Positions 10,001 to 21,338 of a DNA stretch of 64,000 nt are shown here, one piece after another. The translations under genes were made by a program, and so were the position numbers. Within the stretch, counting starts at the first letter, position 1. The number at the start of each line of letters is the position of its first letter. The notes beneath the pieces were generated by a model that did not search any database, had not been told where the DNA came from, and worked only from the letters and a program-made list of their open reading frames with translations. Origin of the DNA: Nereocystis luetkeana (Eukaryota; Sar; Phaeophyceae; Laminariales; Laminariaceae); assembly GCA_031213475.1 (NCBI GenBank), contig JARUPZ010000005.1, positions 6,630,988 through 6,694,987 on the forward strand, read 5' to 3'.

Positions 10001-13000
10001 AGCCAAACCATAGGGAGGGCCGGGCGTTGCAAGGCTTCCTAGCTTTGTCGTGGTGAGACTATTCGCGCTGTGTCTATACCGCTGTATGGGCAGGGCGTGG
10101 TAACCCTAACCACTATTACGGGGGACCATAGTTAATAGGACCAAATATTGTTATTACGGGGGACCATAGTTAACAGGACCTATGGTATACATAAAAACCT
10201 ATATGTTTAACCATTTTTACTAACAATATTTGGTCCTGTTAACTATGGCCCCCCGTAATAGTAGAAAGGGTTAAATGTATAGTGTTTTATCTAAACCACA
10301 GGTCCTATTAACTACGGTCCCCCGTAATAGTAGCAAGACAGCATACCACCAGCCGAGTATACTAACGTTAACGGGCATCATTTGTATTGAGCGCGTCTAG
10401 CGGCACCGCCGCCGCCACCACCACCACTGGCCCAGATATGATGGTAAGGGTAAACGATGAGTGCACGTAGTGATGGGTCAGGGTTATCGTAAGCTGCTGC
10501 ATGATGAGGCGTGGCGGCGCAAGTAAAAGGCGCCAATCAATAATAGGGCAGTTGACAGACTAACTATTGATATTTTTCTAGTAACATACAAGGTACTACA
10601 CAAGCGTGCCGCGACTAGCTCTGTTAAGAACTAGGGCACCATAAGAACACGAGACGAGCTTCTAAATATAAATATATAAGAAATTCGGATACGTGGATTG
10701 GTATGAACTTCAGACGAAGGGGTGACCTGTGCTATCTCGGACGTCACCTGCGTTCGTGTTCGTGCTGTTTTCCGCACTCTTTTCGGGCGTTCGTGTTGAC
10801 AGGCAAGGTCAGCTGGTTGACAGTCCCGGCATCTGGTGTGGCCGACTGTCTATATTTCAGTAGCGGAAAAGTGATCGTTCGAGCCATTTATACGTACAGC
10901 TGAAGCCAAAAGTAGGTGAGACGGAGATTAAGCAGCTGACAATAGATCGTTCGCGCCATTTATAGGTACAGTTGAAGCCAAGAGTAGGTGATACGGAGGT
11001 CGAGTAGCTGATAATAGATCGTTCGCGCCATTTATAGGTACAATTGAAGCCAAAAGTAGGTGAGACGGAAGTTGAGTAGCTGATAATAGGTGTACCTTGG
11101 CCTTTTGAGCCATTCGTAGGTACGGTGGATCGCAGGGCAAATGTCAGGCGGCGCCAGGAAGCTTTTTCCAGGGCATGATCCGCAGTGTACTTACTAATGG
11201 CCCAAAAGGGGTAGGTATCCCCGTTTTTGGTTATTGTCCTTTTTTTGTAAGCTAAAAAAGAGCTAGACTGACTAACACGAGCGTTTGTGTCGAGAACCAC
11301 CAGGTTATTGAGTGCCCAGGGGGGGGAAGAGTGGGGGTTGAAAACGTTGCGCTCACGGTTCGCATGCATGCCTACCTTTGTCTAAGTCGTTCAAAAGGCG
11401 ACATCGCGACACATATATATATAAATATAAATACCTTGTGGGACGGGACAGCGGGAGGAGCTACGTAGGGCAACGTGGAGTCCTACAATGTTCGAGTATA
11501 TATTGCTACTGCTGTATATGTAAAACTACCAGGTATTATTACATTTTGGTACTCGAAAATACGTAGCGTGATGAGTGCTCGAAACAATCACAACTGTAGG
11601 ACTGGTCATGTCTGCGCACGCCGCGTCCCAAAACGCCGTCTCTTCACCAATCAGACACCAGCCACGATGGGGGTGTACTCGATAGGAGAGATGTACTCGA
11701 TCTGATGCATGGCCGTAGTCGTATGACCATAGACCCTCGCATCCCTTCCTACAATGCCGGGGTGGAGCATATCGGGTTTTTCACCGACAAGGCGGACATT
11801 GCTTGCACCAAGCTTTGCGAAGCGAAACGTGAGGTGTCCGGCGAGTCGCATGAAGGGTGAGCTGCATCCTACTAAGAACGGGGTACCTCAACCCTTCGAA
11901 GAGCGCCTGAAAGCATCAACGTATCAGGTACGTGTCTAACACTTTTTTACTGTAGGAACGCGGTCCAGTCTTACTTAGGGACAAGCCGGTCAAATTCTAC
12001 GTGATACGTCCCCCCTGAACGGGACTGCAGCCCCGAGAGAGTTGACATGCCCTTCGTTTTTGTTCTTTTATGACGGGCTTCACATTGAGTGAAAAATCGT
12101 TCACGGTTCACGGTAAGTGAAAGCAAATCACAACAAGTTGGGAATAAATTACAGCAGTACAGAGCGTCGAATTCGCGCTGCTGTGAGGATATACTTCTGC
12201 GAATCGCTTTTTCATCGCTCGATTTCTTTCCGAAACGGGAACGTTTCCGGAAAAAACAATTACCGAACAATATAGTTTTTTTTCGGGGAAGATTCTGATC
12301 GAGAGAGCGAGCCCTTTTCCGAAAATACAGAGTTTTCAACTTTTCGAAAGCGCCCTTACTATTAATTCCGTCGTCAAGCGATGGTAACGGGCCCTGAGAA
12401 ACGGTCGCACCCCTTGCACGAACTCAACGGCTCTTTTGCGGCACCTTCTCTCACCTTTCCGGCGGTGACGCGGACGAACATTTGCCCGTGCTCGTTGACG
12501 CAGACGGAAAAGGTCGGCGTCGCCATCGCCTGGGCCGCCTCCTCCCCCCCGATCTCCCTCAGCAGATCCCGGATGGGCTGGGAGCTCGTGAGGTTGAAGG
12601 GCATGGCACCCTGGGTCTGTCATGTCGGACGCAAACCAAAAAAAAGAAGGAGGGGGGGGTGGGGGGGTCGTGGTGAAGCTATATATATATAGAGAGAGAG
12701 AGGCGTTGTGCTGTAAATTTAGGCGTTTTGTTTGAAGATAAGCGCTGAGCTCACTCACGGTCGATTTGCAGCGCGGCATATAGAGTGTTTGCAGGAGAAT
12801 ATATGCTGTACGTAACCATGTTTTTAGACCGCGGTTATGGCTCACGGGTTGACTTGACTGAGGGGTGTGGCGGCCTGTGGGTTGTCTCAGGCGCGAAAAA
12901 AAGAAAAAGAAAAAGAGGCTGACCGTCGTGGTGAAGAAAAGGCGGCGTTGCATCGTGCGTCATGCATACTGCTGTCATGGTATCTCCGTTTTCCCACTTC

Positions 13001-14098
13001 CAATTACTGTAGTGTTGTGGAGGCGTTACGCTTGGTCCTCTCTGCAAAGAGGAATTACTTGCCCTCCCCCCCTCACAGTGTCTGAATGGGGTGGTGTTAA
13101 AGTACTGCGGTCCGGAGTTCATATGTTATAAATTTGCTAGCAATAGGAGACCGTGGGTTTGCCCCCTTGGCTGACCTGACCGCCCGCCCCCCCGCCCCCT
13201 GCGCTAAAGCCGGAATGCTACAAGAACCAAAACAAACACGCCTTAGCGCACCCGAAAATACCTGTCTCCTATAGATAGATGTTTCACTCTGTCGGTAAAC
13301 ATCAGGACGATTTGTACAAGGATGCACGAATTTGTTTGTTGATTTTTTCGACTCGAGTCCCGGACAGGGAGAGGGGGCGGGGAGGTAGTTACTAAAATCA
13401 AACGAAACAGAACTGAGCAAAAAACACGTTTTAGTTCATTTCTGACAAAAAAAACAACCCGCTACGTCCGTACAGTAGTTTGTCTTCAATTCCGACATGG
13501 TGCCGCCGAGTGTGGCTCCTTCCGTTTCCTGTTTCTTTTTTCCGTGTACCCCAAGCTTGTTTATGAACATTTTATCCATTAACCGAAAGGGCCCTTATCA
13601 TTAGGGAAAGAGTGGGACCTGGTTTACCTATATGGTCGGGAACATATACACCACCCCCCTTTGAACTGTTACACTCCAAATTGTAGCATCTGTGGCGCGT
13701 AGGAAGTGGGTTTCCAGGTCGTGTAGGCGGGATGCGTCAAAGGGATGAACTCTCCGGTCGTGCATGTATGGGGGGGGGGGGGGTGTACTCGATAGGAGAT
13801 ATGTACTCGATCCCATGCATGGCCGTAGTCGTATGACCATAGTATCGGGGGGGGGGGAGTCGGCGGGTCGGGGACTGAAGCATGTTAATATGATGCCGTT
13901 TCTAAGACATTTTTGGGAGACAGAGAGACACAAGGCCGGCCTTTTTGCCGCTCGAGGAAAGGTTGAACCGTTCGACCGATGCTGTAATCGCTGTTTCGTG
14001 GGACTGATCGATGCCTGTTGCGTCGTCATTTATTTCTCGAAAAAAAAAACACCACCCCCTTTGGATCGCCCCCATAGAGGGATAAATAAGTACCACGA

Positions 14099-14170
<72 letters not shown>

Positions 14171-17100
14171 TGGGGCTCCTTAACCCAAAATCGTCGGAAG
14201 GCCAATCTTGTTTCGAGACATGACGGTTTTGCCTACTTGGGCCATGGGACTATTAATCGAGATCCGAATTTGATTTTTGCTGAATTCAGTTTTGCGAATG
14301 AGGTATGGACCTTCTCAAAAGAAGAGCCTTTAAAAAACATCAGGGTGAACCTCTACGGTAGAACCCCCCATGCGTCACCTACAGCAATGGATTAAAAAAA
14401 ACAAGACACCCTCGTTTTGTGTCCTCCCTCGTGCACAGGATGTCTCATGCCATAACCTACCAGGTGCCCGGTATCCTGCTGAGAAAACAAAAGGACACGC
14501 AAAGAAAGAACCGGGCCTAGGTTTACTCACGAAACTGGTGAAATCGTGAGCCTTTGTGCTGAAAGCATACAGCAGGGGAACGCAATTTTTTCTTCACAAG
14601 GAAGAAATCCAGGCTAGGCCCGGGCCCGCCGTTCCTTGTCAGTAGGTAGGAAGGGATGGTCTATAACCTACGTCGTTGCCTACTTCAGTCCGCGCTTTGG
14701 TCAAGGTATGTATCCCTTCAGGTGAAGAAAAAAAAATTCCGTGAAATTCGATTCAATTCACGTCGACCGTTTCTCAGGGTTGTACAGGCTAGTTGGTGTC
14801 TGTATGGATTGGCTGGCGTATGCGTCTCACTCACGTTTTTCGCGGTGCTGTCCGCCCCGTGCACCAGAAGCAGCTGCACGGTGTCCAGGTGGTTGAAGTA
14901 GCAGGCCTCGTGCAACGGCGCCCACCCGAGGTGGTTTTTCTGGTCCTTGTCGCTTCCGACGTCGAGGAGAGACTTGCAGATCTGAGCGTTTACAACACGA
15001 CCACACCATTTTGTTTTTGTTCTGGTTTGGTTTTTTTTTTTGGCGAGAGGGGGTGCGGCGCTGGCATGCTGAACGCTGTGCGGGCCTCGCGCGTGGCATC
15101 CGTGCCCTATATATATAAGGCTAATTGCTACTGTTGTCGATATTATTATTATTATTTCCCTTGCCATCCGACAATGTGCAGCATGATCTTCAACATTGAT
15201 CACTCATATCGTTGTCGTTTTTACCGTCCGATAGTCTTCGTCCTGGATCCTCAAACGTTGTAAGCGCTGTTTACTGCTGTAAGCGCTGCATGACTTGCAT
15301 GTGCTGTACACCGTATCACATGAAGGGTGAAATAACACACATCCATCCGCGGTCGAATACCCCCAACCTTTTTTTTTTTCTTCTTTTTTTTGTCGACAAG
15401 GGGGAGAGTGCAAACGCCAAGCGATGCGTCTAGCTATGAAAAGGACTCGTCCACTTTTTTTTGTGGTATGCTCTCCTAATTACGTATTTTTGTGGAGAAA
15501 ATAGGCTCGGAAAATTGTCCGAGGGGGTGTGTTATCTTTGCATCACCCTAGTGTGATATTACGGGGGACCATAGTTAATAGAATCAAATGTTGTTAGTAA
15601 AAATAGTTGAACATATAGGTTTTTACGTATACCATACGTCCTATTAACTATGATCCCCCGTAATAGTGTATGTATGAATATGCGTGGGCAGAGGTGTGGC
15701 TGTTTAGTTTGCATATATGGGCGAGCGGGCTGAGGTGCACCATGTCTAGGTAGAGGCGTGGCTTTAGGGGGTGTCTGGGGTAAGCGCGTTTTCGTGTCGG
15801 CGGGCAGGGGGTGTGGCTGTGGGGCCGGGCGGGAATTCGTGTGTGTGCCATGACTCAAGTGAGGCTGCACCGTCTTTCGGCACAGGTGCGGCTGTGCAGG
15901 AGAAAACGATCGGGGCGTTCGTGTCTGTGCCGCGCCTGTGCCGCGCCTCTCGCCTACACTGCTGCTGCAGCTGTTGTGTGGTGTTTAGGGAGTCAATCTG
16001 TGAAGGTGAAGGTGTTACCTACTGAACCATAGGGGTAAAAGATCGATCGCTTACTCAGCCCAGGGTAGTCCTTACAACAATTCCCCACAGAAGAACGCCC
16101 CTTGTATCACGCACACACACCGCACACGACACACCCTCACCGTCTTATAACCCCCGCGGGCCGCCTCCCCAAGGGGGGACTGCGGCGCCCCCCGCATGAT
16201 GTGAACCCCGCGAGAGGCGTTCGGGTCGGGCACGTGGTCAATGCTGGCCCCCGCTCTCAGAAGCGGAGCAACGAGGCCTGCAAAGCCTCGGTGGCACGCT
16301 TCCTGTGCTCCGAGCAACGCCATCGTTAAGCGGAGCGGGGGGGAGGGGAAATAATTGGTCTGTTGATTTACTGCCAACTCTCCACAAGCTGCAAATACTG
16401 AGGGAAGGGGGGGAGGCCTGGTGGGGTTAAAGGGGGCGTTTTGTGCCTCCGCCGCCTCCCATATTTGTTACTCTGTCATGCAGTACGCATTATTGTGTAG
16501 TTTTCCATGTAATGATGCGATGTTTTTGCCTTAGTGCGTGATCTTCGATAGTCCCGTGTCGAAGTGGAACAAAGGGCAACAGCAAAAGCGATGGCGAGGG
16601 AGATCCAAATGACAAGTCGTGAAGTAACGCCGAGGGTATTCGCCTCTTAAATCCAACCGGTGTGCTGTGTCACTTCTTATCCAAGTCGCTCGTGTACCAT
16701 ATCCCGTGTCTTCGTGCGTGCGCGTGCGTTGTTTACCGCAAGCGCCAGACAGCATGCGTCATCATCTCCAGAGACTTTCCTCGAAGTTATACCCTCACTC
16801 GCCCCCCCCCCCCCCCCCCCGCCTCGCCCCCCCTCGCTCGACCGCCCAAATTATTGACCTCTCCCCTCCGCGCTCGGGCCAAGTGACCGCGCAAACTGTT
16901 CCAGGTGCCGCCAGATTCGGCGATAGACTCTGCCCGCGTTTCGATGATACGCCAAACAAGCCGCCTCCCAGGTGTAAATAAAAAAGCACAGCTTTTTCGC
17001 CTCCGTTGCGGACGGGCGCGAGCACCGTTCTGCAACACTTGCCGCGTTTCCTCGGGGGGCGTCTGCTCTGCCAGCAACACAGCAGTAGTACGGATTGTTG

Positions 17101-19795
17101 TGGTATGTCCCGTGAAGGACTCACTAAGGGTGCCAGGCTTGCCTCCTGGGGAACGCTACTAATAAATGTTGGCTTCAGAACTCGTGGTCAGCGGCGAGCG
17201 CTGCTCTGAAATACTACGGTACGCACCAGGCACCCTTGGTGTAGAGCGGTCTATCTCTATACGGTCGAGGTTCCTCACGATTGGTATCATCGTGAGCTTT
17301 TCTTTGTTGGCGCGAGCGGGGCGCACGCTGTCGCGACCAGATGTATACCTGAAGTGCAGCGAGCCTTCGGCCCGTCCGGCTGAGGGTGTAGCCAACAAAA
17401 AAGGCATCTGCCCGTGCTCCAGCGTTCTCGTTTTGTGTATCTACTGAAGGGCATCCCCCAGTCCTTGTCTCAAAACTTTTCTACAACATAGCGGTACACT
17501 TACTCACCAGGAGCGGGCTCCACTCGAAACTGTTGCGGCAGTCGGGGTCGGCGCCTGCCTTGATTAGTGCTTCCACAAGCTCGGCCACGCTGGGTAACAG
17601 AGTAGCCAAGGGGGCAGGAGCCGGGGGGTGGGGAGGTGGGCGGGGGCTGGATGAGGGTTGGGGATAGTGAGAGGGGGTTACCAGGGCGCGAGGGGCGGGA
17701 GGGGGGGGTGTGAGGTGGAGTGGGGGGGGGAGAGGAGCGAGGTGGGGAGGGCGGGGGGCGGCGGGGGGTGCCTGCCTTGGTGAAAATATAAATCTGCGTC
17801 TAAGGAAGTGCTTCATCGACCAAAGCGTGTTTCACTACTGATAGCAGCGTGAACGAAAGGAGGCGTCGGAATCGCAAGGGGACATCAATATTTTGGGAGT
17901 CGCAAGCACGTCGAAATCAAGAGAATCAAGCATGTCAAGTACGGGAGGATCGAGCGTTGTACAGCTGCCAGATAAGTCAAGCGCGTCAAGCACCGTGAAA
18001 CAACGCGTGCCAAGGTATCGTACGGGATATTCGACTTGTTGACGAGTACGAAGTAAGCATGCATATCAAGGCCAATTATTTGTGCAGGGGTCGTTGGTGA
18101 GGCTAACTCTCCCCCCTCTGACTTGTCTCACCCGTACGCGCTTGCCATGTGCAGCGGCGTGAAGCCCGAGTTGAAGCTGCCCGGCCCTCTGGTGGTCTTG
18201 AGGTTCAAGTCTCCGCCCAGAGCTACCACCTCCTGTGCCCCGCGAGAGAAAGCGCGGTTGGTAGCGATAAATAGCGGCGCGTCCATGTGTTGGTGCACGA
18301 CGCTAATTATTTATGGAGGAGCCTCGGTTTCAAGATGAAGGTGTCGAAAGGAGCTACTAACACGTAGACCTAGCCGACAGGTTTCCTGGTTTGGTTTCTC
18401 CTTGGCCTCCTTCTCCTTTCTGTATGTAGCCGTTTATGCGTGTTCGACGTCAAACTTTGTGCTCAACGTACCGGAGCGTGGTAGACACGTATGGCACCAC
18501 TTTTTTTTTTGTTTTGGAGTCGTGGAGTGTCCCTGCCTTGTCTACTTGTCCACCGGTGCTTCTGAGGGGATGTCCGGCTCATCATGCTGAGACCTGCAGC
18601 AACCCACCTCGAGAATCTTGAGACCGATCCCTGCAGTTGATTTGCTGTGGCAGCATGCGTGTAGCGGTGTCCACCCATCGTCATTCTGCATCCCACGCGC
18701 GTTGCTCGATGTTAGTTCAATAATTGCCCAACTCGAAATTTCCCAAGTATTCCCCCCCCCTCCAAAAAGAAACGAGGCGGGGCAGGCGTAGACTAAAGGG
18801 CATCGGAAAATATGTGCCTGGTACTCATGCTTCTTTGTTTGTTCGTAATCAACATGAAAAAAAAAATGGTGCTGCATATCATTCCCTGTTCGGGTGACAG
18901 ACGTCACAATAGAACCGAAGTGTATACCGTGTACCAGGTATAGGCGTACGTCGGTTGTTGAGTTTCAGATTATCTCGGAGGCTGCTCGGGCTGTTGGCCA
19001 TATTGCACTAGTCTGCCTAGTCATGTGACTGAGTCGAGTAGATTATCCCTCAAACCGGCAACATATAGGCTCTGTGAGTTCGACTCGGTGTCGGGATTGT
19101 TCTCCGGGGCAAGCCCTCGCCACAGCGCTACCGGTCAGAATAGAGAAACCCACCATCCCCTTTTTTTCCGCATGGAAAAAGCGATGATCGCCGGGAATCG
19201 AACTCACGCATGACATTATCCCTTCTACTCAACACGGACGGGATGCGGTACAATACACCGTGCCGCCCCGTACGTTTCGGATCGGTCCCCTTTCTTTGTG
19301 ACAAGAAACTATTCTGTCTTTGCAAGGAGCTATTGAAGCAATTTGATTGGTCAAGCACTCCAGAACACATTATTATCATAGATGCGTTTGTCACCCTACA
19401 AAGTGAAGAATGAGCTTCAACCATGATCAGCCAGAAACATTCGTTACCAGAAAGACGAAGAACACCACGACAATTCCAAAGGTTAATACGGTGTAAAAGT
19501 TGAGTGGCAACCACTCAATCGCTCGAACTCACAGCTGACAGATTGGTAACTATTTTATACCAAAGGGGTTGAATGAGACGCGTGGTGATTGGTCGAGCAC
19601 TCCAAAACACACACACACAGTTCTCGTTCTAAACTTGCACGTATTTACCTGCTTGGTGACGTCGTCAAGTACGATCACGTCCCCGTCCACGACGATGGTA
19701 AACTTGTCTTCCAGCTCTGAGCTTATTAGGGGAGGTGGGTCCTCGCTGCTGTCGGTGCTCGTGGTCGTCGTCGTGCTTTCTTCGCCTGTGCTCAT
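7035..19795 (-). CDS. Ankyrin-repeat protein, eight exons
   Basis: Exons on minus: 19795-19649, 18685-18608, 18232-18132, 17589-17508, 16302-16141, 14981-14835, 12610-12455, 7388-7035. All borders are GT-AG. The phases agree at each junction (0,0,2,0,0,0,0), giving 408 residues. The joins rebuild ankyrin repeats split by introns: DDGWTPLHACC, FTPLHMASAYG followed by VAELVEALIKAGAD, FEWSPLL followed by EACHRGFAG, SPLGEAARGGYKT followed by ICKSLLDVGSD, and GWAPLHEACYFNHLDTVQLL. About five repeats span residues 50-245. After this comes a short unknown domain (residues 246-291), then a Gly/Ser/Pro-rich tail of 117 residues. Residues 1-49 are Thr/Ser-rich and then acidic (LEDKFTIVVDGDVIVLDD). Ankyrin repeats bind partner proteins; no catalytic domain is visible, so no specific role can be given. 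ATG 19795 is the first plausible start, but the frame is open upstream. The last intron, 5.07 kb, holds the foldback structure. The last exon is the least certain. Confidence 0.85.
8461..8565. mobile_element. Hairpin MITE, family A, in left foldback arm
   Basis: The ends are TTACGGGGGACCATAG and CATGGTCCCCCGTAA, flanked by TA on both sides (8459-8460, 8566-8567). It occupies the same position relative to the arm as the MITE at 10116-10327 in the right arm. Confidence 0.9.
8826..9053. mobile_element. Family D element (~240 bp, TIR CGTTCTACGATAGAGGT), copy 1
   Basis: The right end, CCTCTATCGTAGAACG, is intact; the left end is decayed. The interior blocks TAGCACATTTCCGCT, TCGTCGG and GGATTATTCGCCG match copies near 9.5, 14.2, 22.7 and 33.9 kb. 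A TACCAGGTA motif lies inside this copy near 8951 where other copies lack it. There is no coding capacity, so it is probably a non-autonomous DNA transposon. The target duplication could not be resolved. Confidence 0.75.
9413..9653. mobile_element. Family D element, copy 2
   Basis: Both termini are present: CGTTCTACGATAGAGGTTC on the left and CTACCTCTATCGTAGAACG on the right, forming ~17 bp terminal inverted repeats. It lies inverted relative to copy 1 within the foldback centre. Confidence 0.82.
10116..10327. mobile_element. Family A MITE carrying a second family A MITE
   Basis: The outer element runs from TTACGGGGG at 10116 to CCCGTAA at 10327 with TA flanks. At its internal TA (TTGT-TA-GTA) it is interrupted by a complete inner copy at 10154-10258, itself flanked by TA at 10152-10153 and 10259-10260. 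Removing the inner copy and one TA gives a normal-length outer element. Confidence 0.92.
10868..11092. repeat. Three 72 bp tandem units in the right foldback arm
   Basis: Three units share TCGTTCGCGCCATTTATAGG and GAAGCCAAAAGTAGGTGA-like blocks, spaced about 72 bases apart. The left arm has a single matching unit (about 7826-7904). The expansion, or contraction in the other arm, happened after the arms became separate. Confidence 0.85.
11668..11880 (-). mobile_element. SINE-like repeat, family B, copy 3, 5' truncated
   Basis: It begins at a short G run and TGTACTCGATAGGAGAG and ends after CATCCTACTAAGAACG. The far part of the family (AACTGCC block) is missing, that is, the 5' end on the minus strand is cut. 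It lies in the last intron of the ankyrin gene. Confidence 0.8.
11954..12035. mobile_element. Family C hairpin element, copy 1
   Basis: A decayed copy of a ~90 bp inverted-repeat element. It reads GGAACGCGGTCCAGTC, then AGGGACAAGCCGGTCAAATTC, and returns through GTCCCCCCTGAACGGGACTGC. Better copies lie near 21.4 and 46.5 kb. Confidence 0.65.
13776..13838 (-). mobile_element. Family B 3' end only (63 bp)
   Basis: A G run, then GTGTACTCGATAGGAGATAT, GTACTCGAT and CATGCATGGCCGTAGTCGTATGACCATAG, after which similarity stops. Only the 3' terminal part with its C tail (minus strand) is present, as expected from incomplete reverse transcription. Confidence 0.8.
14101..14167. repeat. (CG)n-(GA)n microsatellite
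   Basis: A short CG alternation passes into about 27 GA units, ending beside the family-D copy. Confidence 0.95.
14170..14365. mobile_element. Family D element, copy 3, one end missing
   Basis: It retains TCGTCGGAAGGCCAATCTTG, GGGCCATGGGA and the decayed end CCTCTACGGTAGAAC. The left terminus is lost at the GA array. Confidence 0.7.
15559..15663. mobile_element. Hairpin MITE, family A
   Basis: TTACGGGGGACCATAGTTAA to GATCCCCCGTAA with TA on each side, inside ankyrin intron 5. No coding sequence was seen in the rest of 14982-16140. Confidence 0.9.
16003..16085. repeat. Family G repeat, copy 1 (second copy 63073-63155)
   Basis: The segment GGTGTTACCTACTGAACCATAGGGGTAA, then GATCGATCG and CAGCCCAGGGTA.TCCTTACAAC, recurs in the same orientation at 63073-63155. 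On the minus strand it contains ATAGCTCAGCAGGTAG (best in the second copy), which resembles a tRNA D-arm / pol III A box. No B box at a suitable distance was found, so a working tRNA is not claimed. Confidence 0.7.
17600..17770. repeat. G-rich, C-poor intron stretch
   Basis: This is the polypyrimidine side (on minus) just upstream of the ankyrin exon at 17589-17508. Proline-rich or glycine-rich open frames here are compositional. Confidence 0.6.
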
Positions 19796-21338
19796 CGCGG
19801 AAGACGAGCCCCCCAGTCCCTCGCCCTCTAGACGTTTTTGACATTTTGCGACGACATGCATACATACATACATACATACACACACGTGGGAGGTCAACCA
19901 GGTGTCACGACGACCGGAACTGCTGCTACACCATGAAGTCGTGTGCAGCACGCGACAGCAAACTCAAGGAGCTACGAGTTCACACTTCAGTCTCGAATCT
20001 TATTTACTTTGCATGTAAACGTAAGAAGCCCCCTTTGTGTGAGGACTGGAATTATAAATTAGTGTAACCTGGCCCCAACACAATAGGTTCTTAGGCGGTG
20101 TCGCGTGCCGTACCCCTGTTTTTTTCGTGTTTTATACTAGTTAATACTACTGTATAGGGCGTGGTACATGGGAACAGGGCACTGAGTAGGAAAGACTCGT
20201 CCCATGGTAAGGGGTGCACATCTTTGCCTTTTGAGGCAATATTTCAATATTTCCTGGCGGGCTGAGCTCCCCAAATGAGCAACTACCGACCAGTATGATA
20301 CTGCATATACAGTAGTATACCTGTATTAGCATTAGCGCATAGAATTCTCGGTCGAGTTGCGAGAACAAACGCCTTCGCAGTCATCTCTCGGGTGAGACAT
20401 TGAGCTCCTCCCGTATGAGAGCAGCTCAGAAAATAAGCCGCCACCCCCCTAAGGTGATGCTGGTCGTTGCAGAGCACTAAGGGTCGGGAAATAAGGCGCC
20501 ACCCTTCCCGTGGCATTGTTCGCAACACCATCACGTTTGTAGCTATTAACACCAAATGCCCGAGCTGAGACAGACAGGCCTGCTATTGGGGGTAACAGGC
20601 GTCGGCGAGAAGCACGATTTGTGCTTTCGCCGTGGGGGCGAATAACTGCGGCCACAGTACGAGTACGCTCTGTATGCGTTCATGGGGCTGTCCCCACTTC
20701 ACAACACAATACTCGTACAGCGGAGAGTGACCCCCGAAATGTCATTTAGCTAAAATGTATTCATACATAAAGCCTAGTTTATTATTATGTGATTACACAC
20801 AAAACCGAGCACAAAGGTGAACTCTATGCGCGATAAAAGTGAAGGCAGGTATCGGGGCGGGGGGGGGGGGGGGGGAGGGAAGGTACCTGTGACCGCACGG
20901 CTTGTCTAGAATGCCGCTGAGAGTACATACCTCCTACCAGTTGAGCTGGAAAGAAACAGCAGTAGTGGAGTGACAAGACAAAAAACACCAGCTCCTCGTA
21001 AATCCACGTTGTTCGGCTTCGGTTTCAAACGGGTCCCGGGGAGATCACCGACTCGCCGACAGGGCGGTCAAGACAAAAAGGGTTTCAAGACACGTCCTCA
21101 CAACCGGTGCGGTGCACGCGTAGATCGACGCCGGTGGCAGTCGCTGCTGTCGTTGTTGTTGTATTACCAGGCGGCCTTGCTTCCTCGGGCTCGCGTCCAC
21201 GCCCTGGCGGTATCCATTTCTCTGGACATGCCATATATATTCCCTCGTGTGTTCGTTTGCCCTCCAATGTGGACCAAGGGGGGGGGGCGGACTGAATACC
21301 CCGCGGTGTTGTGTGTGCTTGATCGATTGACCCCTCTA
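19796..21338. other. Gene-free stretch with family E motifs and poly-G
   Basis: No gene is supported. There is a short (CATA)n run near 19857-19881. Two diverged segments near 20245-20290 and 20390-20470 share TGAGCTCC and GCGCCACCC/GCCGCCACCC-like words, also seen near 3335-3420. A G run sits at 20859-20877. Promoter elements of the ankyrin gene would lie at its lower end but none could be identified. Confidence 0.45.

Larger units (their letters stand above)
7680..11243. mobile_element. Foldback structure: ~1 kb inverted arms around a 1.4 kb centre
   Basis: The left arm (about 7680-8632) and right arm (about 11243-10046) are diverged inverted copies of each other. Examples are GCCTTTTGGGCC near 7706 against GGCCCAAAAGG near 11199, and CAGCTGACCTTGCCTGTCAAC near 7959 against its complement near 10800. 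Both arms carry a family-A MITE at the same site. The centre (8633-10045) contains two family-D elements in inverted orientation and no gene. Two readings fit: a Foldback-type transposon with long terminal inverted repeats, or an inverted segmental duplication. No transposase frame is visible. Confidence 0.8.
12611..14834. other. Intron 6 of the ankyrin gene and its repeats
   Basis: No further exon is supported. The stretch contains a short (AT)/(AG) microsatellite near 12681-12700, a 5'-truncated family-B tail at 13776-13838, a (GA)n array and a family-D copy. A reverse copy of the motif GGGCAAACCCACGGTCTCC (family F, below) lies near 13143-13185. An imperfect inverted pair, CGGGCCTAG and CTAGGCCCG, spans about 14512-14628. 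Confidence 0.55.

Noticed and set aside
19125-19215. Possible tRNA on minus (GAGTTCGATTCCCGG)
   Set aside because: The T-stem does not pair and no D or anticodon arm can be drawn.
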